A program made the position numbers and the translations under genes. The notes beneath the pieces are model-generated. The model was given only the letters and a program-made list of their open reading frames with translations. It was not told where the DNA came from and did not search any database. 64,000 nt of DNA from Croceibacterium xixiisoli (GTDB lineage: Bacteria > Pseudomonadota > Alphaproteobacteria > Sphingomonadales > Sphingomonadaceae), in assembly GCF_009827305.1 (NCBI RefSeq), contig NZ_WTYJ01000001.1, positions 1,798,001-1,862,000 on the forward strand. The letters are read 5' to 3'. This document shows positions 37,954 through 47,462 of this stretch, piece after piece; positions within the stretch are counted from its first letter, which is position 1, and each line of letters begins with the position of its first letter.

Positions 37954-39131
37954 CACCGGCAGCCCGCGTTGCGGCCGCGATCGAGATTCTCGATCAAATC
38001 ATCGCTGCCGCGCGCAGCCAGGGCGCTCCGGCGGATCGCCTGCTGTCCGAATGGTTCCGTCAGCGCCGCTTCGCCGGGTCCAAGGACCGGCGCGCCATTC
38101 GGGAGATCGTCTATGGCGCAATCCGCGCCTGCGGGCCTCTGCCGGATAGCGGCCGGGCGGCAATACTGCGTCTGGCGCAGGATGATGCGGTGCTGCTGCC
38201 CTTGTTCGATGGTTCGGCCTATGGGCCCGCGCCGGTTGTGCCTGGCGAACCGATCGCTGCCGGGGGGATTGCCCCGGCATGGATCGAACAACTGCTGACC
38301 CGATCCGGTATTGCCGATGGCGAAGCGGCCGCGTTGCTCGATCGCGCGCCGCTGGATATCCGGGTCAATGCGCTCAGGGCAGATCGCGCCACCTTGGTCC
38401 TGCCCGTATCCGGTGAACATTTGCCGGCCCCGCAAGGCCTGCGGCTTCCGTCAGGGACGCAGGTGGATCAGTGGAATGCCTATAGGGATGGGCAGATAGA
38501 GGTACAGGATTGCGGCAGCCAGTTGGCCTGTGCCGCTCTGGATGCGCAACCGGGCGAAACGATCATCGATCTTTGCGCCGGTGCCGGGGGCAAGACCCTG
38601 GCTCTGGCGGCGGCCATGCAGAACAATGGTCGACTAATTGCCGCCGATACCGATCGATCGCGTCTGTCGCGCCTGGCGCCCCGGGCGGAACGGGCCGGCG
38701 CGCTGATCAGTGAAACGCTGCTGCTCGATGGCGGGCGGGAAGATCGCGCGCTCTCCCCCTGGTACGATTTGGCCGATGCGGTGCTGGTGGATGCGCCCTG
38801 TTCGGGCAGCGGCACCTGGCGGCGCAATCCCGAAGCACGCTGGCGGCTGGATCCGGCTGCTTTTGATCGCCTCACCAGCCTGCAGGCCCGCATTCTCGAC
38901 ATGGCGGCACAGCTGGTGCGTCCGGGCGGTCGGCTGGTCTTCATCACCTGTTCCGTCCTTGATGCGGAAGGGGCAGATCAGGTGGACCGCTTCCTTTCCG
39001 CCAGATCGGGCTGGCGCGCGGTCCAGCCCGATCTGCCGCTTGGCACGGCGCGGGGGCAGGGCATTCGCCTCTCGCCGATGCGCGATGGGACCGATGGATT
39101 TTTCATCGCGCGGCTGGAAAAGCCGTGGTAG
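37950..39131 (+). CDS. 16S rRNA m5C methyltransferase, RsmB/Fmu family
   Basis: This 393-residue protein has an N-terminal NusB-like region (about residues 1-130) and a SAM-dependent RNA m5C methyltransferase domain. The SAM motif is DLCAGAGGKTLALA (207-220). The two catalytic-region cysteines are Cys284 in DAPCSGSGTW and Cys334 in ITCSVLD, the latter the expected nucleophile. The family methylates 16S rRNA C967 or a similar site. Start and stop positions give a typical length. Confidence 0.88.
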   Translation: MTPAARVAAAIEILDQIIAAARSQGAPADRLLSEWFRQRRFAGSKDRRAIREIVYGAIRACGPLPDSGRAAILRLAQDDAVLLPLFDGSAYGPAPVVPGEPIAAGGIAPAWIEQLLTRSGIADGEAAALLDRAPLDIRVNALRADRATLVLPVSGEHLPAPQGLRLPSGTQVDQWNAYRDGQIEVQDCGSQLACAALDAQPGETIIDLCAGAGGKTLALAAAMQNNGRLIAADTDRSRLSRLAPRAERAGALISETLLLDGGREDRALSPWYDLADAVLVDAPCSGSGTWRRNPEARWRLDPAAFDRLTSLQARILDMAAQLVRPGGRLVFITCSVLDAEGADQVDRFLSARSGWRAVQPDLPLGTARGQGIRLSPMRDGTDGFFIARLEKPW

Positions 39132-39187
39132 CCTGAAGTTTCATGGCCGACAGCCGCCCTTTATGGACTTCGTTCCAGGAGTACGCG

Positions 39188-39691
39188 ATGCGTTACACAC
39201 CCGCCGCCCTTGCCTTGTCGATGCTAGCGGCATTGACATCGAGTGTGGGCTACGGCGCACCTTATCAGCCTGATCCGCGCTCGGTGGTGCTGGCTGATCA
39301 AGGGCGTAGCGCGCTTGCAGCCGGCAGGGTGCAAGATGCGATCGACAGTTTCGAGGCGGCTCTGGCGATCGATCCGGGCCATGTCGCTGTCTATCTGGAT
39401 CTGGCTCAGGCCGCGCGGGACGATGGTCTGCAAGGCAAGGCGATCTATTATTACCGCTCCGCTCTGGAACGCGAACCGGGCAATCTGGCTGCTATTTCCG
39501 GAGAAGGAGAAGCCATGCTGGAAAAGGGCGCCGTGGAAAAGGCGCGGCGCAATCTGGCCAAGCTGGAAAGCCTGTGTGGTGGCAATTGCCCGGAGACCCG
39601 GCAACTGGCGCGTGCTCTAGAAAAGGGGCCGTCTGCGGCAGTGCTGACGGCGGAAGCTATAACGCCCGAGACGGTCGTGACCCAGAACTGA
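39188..39691 (+). CDS. Secreted TPR-repeat protein
   Basis: This 167-residue protein has a signal peptide (about residues 1-22, GYGAPYQ) and two or three TPR-like units (ALAAGRVQDAIDSFEAALAIDPG, GLQGKAIYYYRSALEREPG). It should be periplasmic and mediate protein contacts. The ATG at 39188 has AGGAG just upstream, so the earlier in-frame ATG at 39143 is less likely. A paired Cys motif (CGGNCP) near the C-terminus could form a disulfide. Function otherwise unknown. Confidence 0.8.
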   Translation: MRYTPAALALSMLAALTSSVGYGAPYQPDPRSVVLADQGRSALAAGRVQDAIDSFEAALAIDPGHVAVYLDLAQAARDDGLQGKAIYYYRSALEREPGNLAAISGEGEAMLEKGAVEKARRNLAKLESLCGGNCPETRQLARALEKGPSAAVLTAEAITPETVVTQN

Positions 39692-39703
39692 TCGCAAAGC
39701 CTG

Positions 39704-39736
39704 GCTCAGGGCGGGATTTGGACACAGACCCTGAGC
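39704..39736. terminator. Weak hairpin between converging genes
   Basis: GCTCAGGG (39704-39711) pairs with CCCTGAGC (39729-39736) across a 17-base loop, between the TPR gene and the converging rppH. No T-tract follows, so it is only a possible terminator. Confidence 0.35.
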
Positions 39737-39746
39737 GATAATGACC

Positions 39747-40229
39747 TCAGATGCGTGAGCGAAAGCCGTCGACGATTGTCTGATAGACATCGCGTTTGAA
39801 CGGCACGATCAGTTCGGGCAGCAGTTCCGCATCAACCCATTTCCATTCGCAGAATTCCGGCGGGCTGTGGGCTTCCAGATCAATGTCGCCATCTTCCCCC
39901 GTGAACCGGGCCAGGAACCATGTTTGCCGCTGGCCGACATATTTGCCGCCCCACAGCTTGCCATGCAATTCCGGCGGCAGATCGTAAAACAGTTCGTCAT
40001 CCAGGCTGGCGATGATTTCGATATGGTCATCGGTTGCGCCGGTTTCTTCCCCCAATTCGCGAATCGCGGCGGCGACAAGATCTTCTCCCTTGTCGACCCC
40101 GCCTTGCGGCATTTGCCACCAATCGCCTTCCTTGTTGTCAATCCGTTTGCCGACGAAGACCTTTCCTTCATCATTGATCAGCATCACGCCCACACAGGGC
40201 CGGTATTTTTTCGGGTTGCGTTCGATCAT
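39747..40229 (-). CDS. rppH: RNA pyrophosphohydrolase (Nudix)
   Basis: This 160-residue Nudix enzyme removes pyrophosphate from the 5' end of mRNAs and so triggers RNase E decay. The Nudix box is intact: GGVDKGEDLVAAAIRELGEETG. The YRPCVGVMLIN start and WQMPQGG segment match RppH/NudH. Length is standard. Confidence 0.95.
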   Translation of the reverse strand: MIERNPKKYRPCVGVMLINDEGKVFVGKRIDNKEGDWWQMPQGGVDKGEDLVAAAIRELGEETGATDDHIEIIASLDDELFYDLPPELHGKLWGGKYVGQRQTWFLARFTGEDGDIDLEAHSPPEFCEWKWVDAELLPELIVPFKRDVYQTIVDGFRSRI

Positions 40230-40348
40230 GCCCGCTAGCTACGCCCAAGCCGACCTCAAATCCAAGCAGTTTGCACCGGCCGGTCAAAACTTGTCTTATG
40301 CCGCCCCGGGCAACCGGTGGGAACGGGTCAACATCAAGTGGCAGATAC

Positions 40349-40765
40349 ATGACGCCCAATCGCATATTCTGGGGTGTGATGGGGCTGATCGGTGCAATCG
40401 CCGCCAGTGTGCTGCTGGCAGACGCGATCGGCAAATCGACTGATTCGGTGCTGCTGGTAACCCTGTTCGGCGCGCTTATCGCCGGTTTCGCGCGCATCGT
40501 GCTGCGGCCCTATTGGGATCGGATCATGGCCGAGGGTTTTCTCGGCGCCTTCGATGTTGCCGATGCGGATGATGTGGATATCAAATCCCCGTTCGGATCT
40601 GATGTCACCACCCTGTTCCTCGGGCTGCTGCTGATCTTTGCAGGCGGGCTGGCCATGCCATGGCAACCCCATTTCCCGCTGGCTCTCTCTGGCGGGGCAA
40701 TGATCGGTTGGCAGGTGGGCGGATTGTTCTACCGTGGGGAGCGCGAGGACGATGCTGGCACCTAA
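40349..40765 (+). CDS. Membrane protein of unknown function
   Basis: This 138-residue protein has four hydrophobic segments (about residues 6-24, 34-52, 88-105 and 108-125) separated by short polar loops. The ATG at 40349 starts the hydrophobic protein; the open frame extends upstream without a better start. No family recognised. It lies 72 bases before a gene for a metal-dependent-hydrolase-like membrane protein and may be cotranscribed with it. Confidence 0.65.
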   Translation: MTPNRIFWGVMGLIGAIAASVLLADAIGKSTDSVLLVTLFGALIAGFARIVLRPYWDRIMAEGFLGAFDVADADDVDIKSPFGSDVTTLFLGLLLIFAGGLAMPWQPHFPLALSGGAMIGWQVGGLFYRGEREDDAGT

Positions 40766-40837
40766 ACATCCATCGTCACCCACAAACGCCTGGCCTCGCT
40801 CGGCTGAACAATGATGCGCCTGTCGGGAGAAGGCTGA

Positions 40838-41767
40838 ATGGACAATCTGACACACAGCCTTGTCGGCGCGCTGATCGGTCAAGCCGGGCTGAAGAAGAAA
40901 ACCGGTCTCGCCATGCCAGCGCTGATCATCGGCGCAAACATTCCCGACATAGACGCCACCTGCACCATTTACGGGCTGGAGAGCCTGGCCATGCGGCGTG
41001 GGCTGACGCACGGGCCGATTGCCTGGGTGCTCCTGCCACTTGCCCTCGCGATGCTTCTGTGGGCCTGGGATCGCTGGCAAGCGAAACGGGGCAAGCGGCC
41101 CGCCGCCAGGGCACCCGTGCATTTCTGGTGGCTCTATGGGCTGGCTCTGATCGGTTGCCTCACCCATCCCGCGCTTGACTGGATGAACAATTACGGCGTG
41201 CGACTGCTCGAGCCTTTCAGCCAGCAGTGGTTTTATGGCGATACGCTGTTCATCATCGATCTGTGGATGTGGATCGGTCTCGGCCTCGCAACCTGGTTCT
41301 CGCTGCGCCGGGAAAAGCGGGGCGGCGAATGGCGCTTGCCGGCGCGCGCCGCGCTGGCCGGATTGCTGGTCTATATCGGTGCAAACATGCTCATCACCTA
41401 CCGAACGGAACTCAGTGGCCAGGGAGTCGAACCCTATCCCAACCAAGTGATAGCCTCACCGCCGCCGGTTGCCTTCTGGCGGCGGGATGTGATCACCTCA
41501 ACAGGCCCGGGGCTGTGGCAGGTCAACGGCGAAGACGTGGGCAACATACCGCTCAGTCGCTGCGATCTTGACGCTGCCGGTCAGACGGATCCCAGGGTTG
41601 CGGCATTCCTGTTCTGGTCGCGGGCGCCATTTCTGCATCGCAAAGCCGATGGGCAGTGGGTGCTGGCAGATGCGCGGTACGTTCGGGCACCTACAGGCGG
41701 CGACCGCTTCTCGGTCATCCTGCCCCACGGGCTGTGCCGGGAAGAGTCGCAAAAGGAAGCAGGGTAA
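40838..41767 (+). CDS. YdjM/DUF457-type membrane metal-dependent hydrolase
   Basis: This 309-residue protein has an N-terminal MDNLTHSLVGALIG segment and IPDIDAT and RGLTHG motifs, as in YdjM-like membrane-bound metal-dependent hydrolases. His and Asp residues in these motifs should bind metal. Several transmembrane helices and a periplasmic-type C-terminal region follow. The substrate is unknown. The last 53 bases overlap the end of the converging PAP2 gene. Confidence 0.8.
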   Translation: MDNLTHSLVGALIGQAGLKKKTGLAMPALIIGANIPDIDATCTIYGLESLAMRRGLTHGPIAWVLLPLALAMLLWAWDRWQAKRGKRPAARAPVHFWWLYGLALIGCLTHPALDWMNNYGVRLLEPFSQQWFYGDTLFIIDLWMWIGLGLATWFSLRREKRGGEWRLPARAALAGLLVYIGANMLITYRTELSGQGVEPYPNQVIASPPPVAFWRRDVITSTGPGLWQVNGEDVGNIPLSRCDLDAAGQTDPRVAAFLFWSRAPFLHRKADGQWVLADARYVRAPTGGDRFSVILPHGLCREESQKEAG

Positions 41768-42467
41768 CCAGCAGCAGCGTCCAGCCCACGCCGCCCAGCC
41801 AGCCGGCAATTACGTCGGATGGGTAATGTACCCCCAGCCATACCCGCGTCCAGGCAACCGATGCGCTCAGCAGCAGTGCCCCGCCAATCAGCAGCCGACG
41901 GGCGGTTGCGTGCCTCGCAAAACCGCAGCAGACCAGCGCCAAGGCCAGCATGATGGTCGCTGCGCCAAAGCTGTGCCCGCTCGGGAAACTTGATCCTCCT
42001 GCCTCAGTAAGATGAGGCAGGAAATCCGGGCGGGGTCGCGCGAACATCAACTTCAGGCCCGTGTTGATCAGCAACCCGCCAGCCATCGCTACACCCACGA
42101 ACAAGGCAGCCAGCCGGCGCTGGAGGCGCAACAGTACGAACGCCGCCATCATGGCCGCCAACAAACGTAGGCTCGTCCCGCCCAGCGCGGTGATGTCACG
42201 CGCCGCTTCAGAAAGAAACGCCGGGCCCCAAGGGTTCAACTGTGCGTCGCGTCCGAGCATCAGTCCGGCGCGATCGAAGGGGGCGGTTTTGCCGTCGGCC
42301 ACGAGCCAAGCCATCGCCAGAAAACCGGCCCAGCATAGCACCGATCCGATCAAGGCCTGGCGCCGAAAGATATGCCAAGGGCAAGGTTCCCGCTCAATCG
42401 TGGGTCTGGATTGCGGATGGATCGGGTGTGTCCTGTGCGATTGATGCCAATGATTGGCTATCTGCAT
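41715..42467 (-). CDS. PAP2-superfamily membrane phosphatase
   Basis: This protein of about 250 residues has the lipid-phosphate phosphatase signature in three parts: KLMFARPRP, FPSGHS and TRVWLGVHYPSDV. Its six hydrophobic segments place it in the inner membrane. Likely substrates are undecaprenyl pyrophosphate or phosphatidic-acid-type lipids. The start is uncertain: ATG at 42467 was chosen, and a GTG at 42512 in frame is possible; neither has a good ribosome site. It overlaps the converging hydrolase gene by 53 bases. Confidence 0.85.
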   Translation of the reverse strand: MQIANHWHQSHRTHPIHPQSRPTIEREPCPWHIFRRQALIGSVLCWAGFLAMAWLVADGKTAPFDRAGLMLGRDAQLNPWGPAFLSEAARDITALGGTSLRLLAAMMAAFVLLRLQRRLAALFVGVAMAGGLLINTGLKLMFARPRPDFLPHLTEAGGSSFPSGHSFGAATIMLALALVCCGFARHATARRLLIGGALLLSASVAWTRVWLGVHYPSDVIAGWLGGVGWTLLLVTLLPFATLPGTARGAG

Positions 42468-42533
42468 GGCGCAATATCGCGGCAATTTATACAGCTGGCG
42501 GTCGGCGGTCACTGACGGCCGCAGCGCCGGTGC

Positions 42534-42881
42534 CTATTCCTGGATCTGACCGCGCCTGGCGTGGCGTGCAAACAGGCTTTCGAGAACGAAGGGGCTTAAC
42601 AGCCTGTCAAAGGCGCCCCCGCATCGATTGTCTTCCCACCAGATGATTTCTGACTGCATGGGCCCCATCCCGGGCAAGGTCAGCCAGCACACAGTGCCGG
42701 GGTGCAGAATCTGCACCGATGATGCGCAGAATCCGGACAGGGACAGATCACTGACGATCGTGTGGAAACGTCGCGTTCCGCTGGCTCTCAATTCAGCCGG
42801 AATGGCAATTCGCCCACGGACGGCCGACCGGTCTTCCTGCGCTGCACGCGCATAAGCATCGGCGCGATCAAATCCTGTCAT
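42534..42881 (-). CDS. Single-domain PilZ protein
   Basis: This 115-residue protein is one PilZ domain. The c-di-GMP-binding RSAVR (RxxxR) and DLSLSG (DxSxxG) motifs are both intact, spaced about 25 residues apart. It should be a soluble c-di-GMP receptor acting on motility, polysaccharide or division targets. It is the third PilZ domain in the window and stands alone between the PAP2 and SDR genes. Confidence 0.88.
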   Translation of the reverse strand: MTGFDRADAYARAAQEDRSAVRGRIAIPAELRASGTRRFHTIVSDLSLSGFCASSVQILHPGTVCWLTLPGMGPMQSEIIWWEDNRCGGAFDRLLSPFVLESLFARHARRGQIQE

Positions 42882-42973
42882 TCCACGACAATCCAGAGAT
42901 TGTGCAAGGCGCCAGCCGCCTTGCGAAAATCGACATTCGCAGGTGGATGTTACATCTCAGGCAATAGGCATGG

Positions 42974-43711
42974 TTAAGCGTTTGTTGACGCTCTTTCGCG
43001 ATGCAGATTGTCAAAATCCACAGTAACCATATCCACGATCTGATCAGCCACAACCTCGGGCGCCTTCACGGTTTGGGGGTCTTCACCGGGATAGGCGCGC
43101 GCGCGCATTTGCGTCCGCGTTGCCCCCGGATCAAGAATGGCGACTCTTGTGCTGGAGATTTTTTCGACTTCCTGCCCATAACAGGTCAGCAGCGTTTCGA
43201 ATGCAGCCTTGGTCGCGCCATACGCACCCCAATAGGGGCGCGGCTGTGAGCCGACCGAACTGGTGACACCGATTACACGCCCTGCTGTGCTACGCTTCAG
43301 CAATGGATCGAGGCTGGCGAGCAGCACCTGGTTGGCCAGCACATTCAGGGTCAGCGCCTGGTTGAAGCTCTTGGCTTCGATCTGCGTCACCGGCGTCAAT
43401 TGCGGCAGTGTGGCCGCATTCAGCACCAGAATATCGAGCTGATCCCAACGTTCTGCAATGGCCGAGCTCAGCCGGGCAATCGAGTCGCTCTCGACCAGAT
43501 TCATCGGCGCGATCGTTGCCGTGCCGCCGGTATTGTGAATCGCATCCTCGACCGCCTCGAGGTCGCTGACCGTGCGTCCGGTCAACACAACATGCGCACC
43601 AGCGGCGGCCAAGGCCTTTGCTGTGGCAGCTCCGATGCCGCGGCTGGAGCCAGTAACAAGAGCGACCTTGCCGGCCAGCGGGCCGGCAGCTTCCAGATTT
43701 TCAGCGGACAT
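42974..43711 (-). CDS. Short-chain dehydrogenase/reductase
   Basis: This 245-residue SDR has TGSSRGIG, LNAATLPQ in place of the usual NNAG, VTSSVGS and YGATK with the catalytic Tyr and Lys. It resembles YciK-like oxidoreductases. The ATG at 43711 shares a base with the purF stop (TGATG), so it is cotranscribed with purF. Substrate unknown. Confidence 0.88.
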   Translation of the reverse strand: MSAENLEAAGPLAGKVALVTGSSRGIGAATAKALAAAGAHVVLTGRTVSDLEAVEDAIHNTGGTATIAPMNLVESDSIARLSSAIAERWDQLDILVLNAATLPQLTPVTQIEAKSFNQALTLNVLANQVLLASLDPLLKRSTAGRVIGVTSSVGSQPRPYWGAYGATKAAFETLLTCYGQEVEKISSTRVAILDPGATRTQMRARAYPGEDPQTVKAPEVVADQIVDMVTVDFDNLHRERASTNA

Positions 43712-45186
43712 CAGGCAATCGCTTCTGCAACAGGGAGGGGCAACTGCGTCTCTGCATCGCGCCTTCCGGCAAGGTCGGTCAGCGGCGTCGGATAATCCCC
43801 GGTAAAGCAGGCATCGCAATATTGCGGGCAGGCGTTGTCGCGCGCGGCAAGCCCGACGGCACGATAAAGCCCGTCGATGGAAACGAAAGCAAGGCTGTCA
43901 GCCTTGATAAAGCTGCACATCGCATCGACATCCATGCGCCCGGCGAGCAGCTTGGACCTTTCGGGCGTATCGACACCGTAATAGCAGCCGTAACCGGTGG
44001 GCGGGCTCGCGACACGGAAATGCACTTCACGCGCACCAGCATCGCGCATCATTTCGATGATCTTGAGGCTGGTGGTGCCGCGCACGATCGAATCGTCGAT
44101 CAGTACGATACGCTTGCCTTCCACCAGCGCGCGATTGGCATTGTGCTTGCGCTTCACGCTGGCGTTGCGCGCGCCATCGGATGGCTGGATGAAGGTGCGC
44201 CCGACATAATGTGACCGAATGATGCCCAATTCGAACGGGATGCCGGACTGCTGAGAATAGCCGATCGCTGCGGGCACGCCGCTATCCGGCACCGGAACGA
44301 CCAGATCAGCCTCCACCGGACGCTCCTTGGCCAGCTCAATGCCGATGTGTTTGCGCGATTCGTAAACCGAACGGTCATTGAACACCGAATCCGGGCGGCT
44401 GAAATACACATGCTCGAAGATGCAGGGCCGCGGTGCGGGGGCGCCAAACGGGCGGTGCGAGCGGATGTTGCCGTCCAGATCGACCTCGACCATTTCGCCC
44501 GGATCAATCTGCCGCGCGAAATCGGCGCCGACGACGTCCAGCGCCACGGTTTCGCTCGCGAACACCACGGCATCGCCGATCTTGCCCATCACCAGCGGGC
44601 GAATGCCCAGCGGGTCACGGCAGGCGATCATGCCTTGCGAAGTCATGCAGATCAGCGAATAAGCGCCTTCTACCATCCGTAAAGCATCGACGAAGCGGTC
44701 GAGCAAGGTCGGATAGCGGCTCGTCGCCACGAGGTGAATGATTACCTCGGTATCGGAAGAGGAATGGAAGATCGCGCCGCGCTTCACAAGCTCCTTACGC
44801 AGGGCGGTCGCGTTGGAAATATTGCCATTGTGCGCCACGGCAAAACCGCCGCTCGCCAGATCGGCATAGAGCGGCTGCACATTGCGCAGGTCGGATCCGC
44901 CCGTAGTCGAATAACGGACATGGCCGGCGGCCATAGAGCCGCGCAGTTCAGCGAGCGATTCACCGGTGGAGAAATTCTCGGCCACATGGCCCAGGCCACG
45001 ACGGGAGGTGAATGCAGTGCCATTAAAGCTGGTAATGCCGACAGCTTCCTGCCCACGGTGCTGCAGGGCGTGCAGACCTAGGGCGCAGACAGCGGCGGCT
45101 TCGTTGGCGCCGAGGACGCCGAATACGCCGCATTCTTCATGCAGCTTATCGCCATCGTCACCGAAATGCGGTTTGGGCAGGATCAT
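43711..45186 (-). CDS. purF: Amidophosphoribosyltransferase
   Basis: This 491-residue enzyme performs the first committed step of purine synthesis. The catalytic N-terminal cysteine is Cys19 in EECGVFGVLG after an 18-residue propeptide, as in Bacillus-type PurF. The PRPP motif VLIDDSIVRGTT is present. Cysteines near the C-terminus (CPQYCDACF) and in the body fit the 4Fe-4S-containing class. It is the first gene of a two-gene unit with the SDR. Confidence 0.96.
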   Translation of the reverse strand: MILPKPHFGDDGDKLHEECGVFGVLGANEAAAVCALGLHALQHRGQEAVGITSFNGTAFTSRRGLGHVAENFSTGESLAELRGSMAAGHVRYSTTGGSDLRNVQPLYADLASGGFAVAHNGNISNATALRKELVKRGAIFHSSSDTEVIIHLVATSRYPTLLDRFVDALRMVEGAYSLICMTSQGMIACRDPLGIRPLVMGKIGDAVVFASETVALDVVGADFARQIDPGEMVEVDLDGNIRSHRPFGAPAPRPCIFEHVYFSRPDSVFNDRSVYESRKHIGIELAKERPVEADLVVPVPDSGVPAAIGYSQQSGIPFELGIIRSHYVGRTFIQPSDGARNASVKRKHNANRALVEGKRIVLIDDSIVRGTTSLKIIEMMRDAGAREVHFRVASPPTGYGCYYGVDTPERSKLLAGRMDVDAMCSFIKADSLAFVSIDGLYRAVGLAARDNACPQYCDACFTGDYPTPLTDLAGRRDAETQLPLPVAEAIA

Positions 45187-45660
45187 GGCTCTCGCAATTT
45201 TTGGCTGGGGGTGCGCGCGCCTCCAATGGCGATTGTTTGCCGAAATTACAAGATGGTCAGCAACGGGTCGCGAATGCGTCTGTCGTGTCCGTTTCTGCAG
45301 CGGGACTAGCGGGTGACGAGATTATGACCGAAGAATTGCAACGCTAAAGCCTGATGTATCTGACTGGAAAAAATCCGCGATCAAACAGTTTGCACAAATT
45401 GCGCCGGTGACTGCTGTGGCAAGAGGTCACCAGGATCCTTCGCATTCTGCAACACATCGGCATCACCGATTGTCTGAACCGAATTTTTGGTGCAGTGCAG
45501 CGCAGCTCGCCATAGAGCTCTGAAAAAATTCGGCATGTCTTGCCGGTGATCTTGTCTCAGGTTCTTGTCCGGTATGTAAATTTGGGGTTGCCTGCCAAAC
45601 GTCAGCCACCTACCGCTCCGGACGCACAGTAGCTGAAACGATCATGGTTTCGGATGGAAA
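45187..45660. other. 474-bp non-coding region upstream of the polysaccharide genes
   Basis: No convincing open frame was found between purF and the sugar transferase gene. The region is AT-richer than its surroundings. It contains a short inverted repeat, GGTGAC (45406-45411) and GTCACC (45426-45431), and A/T-rich stretches near 45560-45585 that could hold a promoter for the exopolysaccharide genes. No clear -35/-10 pair was identified. Confidence 0.5.
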
Positions 45661-47067
45661 TTGACCGTGGAACAGGCAATGGAACATCGACCTGACACTT
45701 TTCGCTTTGGAGATCGTGCAGGGCGACCATTGGCGCCATCGTTCGAGCGCCGCCGCCTCCAGCTTTCCGTATTGATGATTCTGGTGGACAGCCTGGCGAT
45801 TGTCGGCTGTTTCTTTCTGGCGAAGGTCGCGCTGGCTGGCGGCATGCCGACCTTTGTTGCGCCGGCAGAAGCAGGCTTGCTCCTGCCGCCTTATCTGATC
45901 GTAGGCGCCTATCAGGGTGTTTATTCGATCGATGCGCTGGGCAGTTGGCGGGTTGCCATATCGCGGCTGGCGATCACCATGGCTTTGGCGGTCGTGTTGG
46001 TGCTGCTGGTAACCTTTTATGCTTCCAACACCCATATCGTTTCTCGCGGTATCTTCACGCTGGGCATTTGCATCAGCTTCATCACCTTGATCGCGCTGCG
46101 TTTTGGCCAACGCCGTTTGACGGAACGGTCATGGGGGCCGAACATTCTCAACCGCCTGATCATTCAGGACGGTGGGCCGCGTTTGCCTGCAAGTAATGCC
46201 TTCGTGGTGGATGCGGAATCGCATCACCTGTTTCCGGACCATACCAATCCTGAGATGCTTGACCGCCTGGGTCGATACTTCAAGAACATGGATCAGGTGA
46301 TCGTCAGTTGTCCGGTTGAGCGGCGCGGGCATTGGTCCTTCGTGATGCGCGCTGCCGGTATTCGCGGCGAGGTGGTGTCCGAAGTTCTGGAAGAACTGGG
46401 CGCCTTGGGGCTGCAGCGACATGATGGCTTTACGTCATTGATCATTTCCAGCGGGCCGCTCGGCCTGCGTGCACGGTTGATGAAACGGGCGCTGGATTTG
46501 GTTCTGACGGTGCCAGCCATCGTTGTTCTCAGCCCGCTGATGCTGGCGATCGCTGCTGCAATCAAGATGGAAGACGGCGGTCCCGTCTTCTTCAAACAGC
46601 GGCGCCTGGGGTTAGGGAACCGGTTCTTCGAAGTTTACAAATTCCGCTCCATGAGCGTTGCCGGCTCCGACAAGGATGGCACCCGCTCGGCATCCAAAAC
46701 CGATGACCGGATCACCCGCGTCGGCCGCATCATCCGTGCGACCAGCCTGGATGAGATTCCGCAGCTCTTGAATGTTGTGTTCGGCGACATGTCGCTGGTT
46801 GGCCCCCGGCCGCACGCAGTAGGATCGCTGGCAGGGCACAAGCTGTTTTGGGAAGTCGATCATCGCTACTGGCACCGCCACGCGCTCAAGCCTGGGATGA
46901 CAGGTCTAGCGCAGATTCGCGGCTTCCGTGGAGCCACCGATCGGGAAGAGGATCTTTCGGATCGTTTGCAGGCTGACCTTGAATACATCCGTGACTGGAC
47001 CCCGCTGCGCGATCTCGGGATCATCATCGCGACTGTACGCGTCGTCGTGCACGACCGGGCGTTCTAG
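45661..47067 (+). CDS. Polyprenyl-phosphate sugar-1-phosphate transferase (exopolysaccharide initiation)
   Basis: This 468-residue protein starts polysaccharide repeat-unit assembly by moving a sugar phosphate onto undecaprenyl phosphate. N-terminal membrane segments (about residues 32-155) and a middle domain precede the C-terminal transferase domain, with KRALDLVLTVPAI, VFFKQRRLG, YKFRSM, DEIPQLLNV and MSLVGPRPH. It is the Wzx/Wzy-pathway type. The start is uncertain: TTG at 45661 is used here, and ATG at 45679 is the alternative. It is the first gene of the exopolysaccharide region. Confidence 0.9.
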   Translation: MTVEQAMEHRPDTFRFGDRAGRPLAPSFERRRLQLSVLMILVDSLAIVGCFFLAKVALAGGMPTFVAPAEAGLLLPPYLIVGAYQGVYSIDALGSWRVAISRLAITMALAVVLVLLVTFYASNTHIVSRGIFTLGICISFITLIALRFGQRRLTERSWGPNILNRLIIQDGGPRLPASNAFVVDAESHHLFPDHTNPEMLDRLGRYFKNMDQVIVSCPVERRGHWSFVMRAAGIRGEVVSEVLEELGALGLQRHDGFTSLIISSGPLGLRARLMKRALDLVLTVPAIVVLSPLMLAIAAAIKMEDGGPVFFKQRRLGLGNRFFEVYKFRSMSVAGSDKDGTRSASKTDDRITRVGRIIRATSLDEIPQLLNVVFGDMSLVGPRPHAVGSLAGHKLFWEVDHRYWHRHALKPGMTGLAQIRGFRGATDREEDLSDRLQADLEYIRDWTPLRDLGIIIATVRVVVHDRAF

Positions 47068-47404
47068 ATCGGTTTGCGATCCGATCCCATCGGATAGCTC
47101 TCCTGTGCCTCTTATCCAAATCAGCAGTTCGCTATGCCTGCTCGGAGGGCGTTTTTAGCTCTTTTGGGGGCGGGGCGCGTGGTGCTACGCGCTGACTTTC
47201 ATAGTATCTTGCCGGACGATGCTGATCTTTGTGCTGGCGGAATACGGCGCTGTTTTCCGGCAGGATGTTGTCGAAGCGTGCGATTGAAGGTTGTCGATCG
47301 GCGGCCTATTCACGCCGGCCTTATCTTTGCGGTCGCCTAATCAAGGAAGACCACACCAAAAGGTCAATATTTACTCACCACCAAGGGCGCTGTGTAAATA
47401 AGGC
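47068..47404. other. Non-coding stretch after the sugar transferase
   Basis: About 340 bases with only short, arginine- and cysteine-rich open frames that look random. No promoter or RNA was identified. The terminator of the next minus-strand gene begins at 47405. Confidence 0.4.
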
Positions 47405-47437
47405 AAAAAAAACCGCCCGGGAATCACCCGGACGGTT
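47405..47437 (-). terminator. Rho-independent terminator of the poly-Asp mini-protein gene
   Basis: On the minus strand AACCGTCCGGG pairs with CCCGGGCGGTT (one G-U pair) and is followed by a run of eight Ts (47405-47412 as As). It lies about 25 bases after the stop of the 99-residue gene. Confidence 0.92.
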
Positions 47438-47462
47438 CTTGAATTCCTGCTGATCAGATCAA

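Noticed and set aside
47134-47340. 68-codon plus-strand frame between the sugar transferase and the poly-Asp gene
   Set aside because: Arg/Cys-rich sequence, no ribosome site, no family; looks random.
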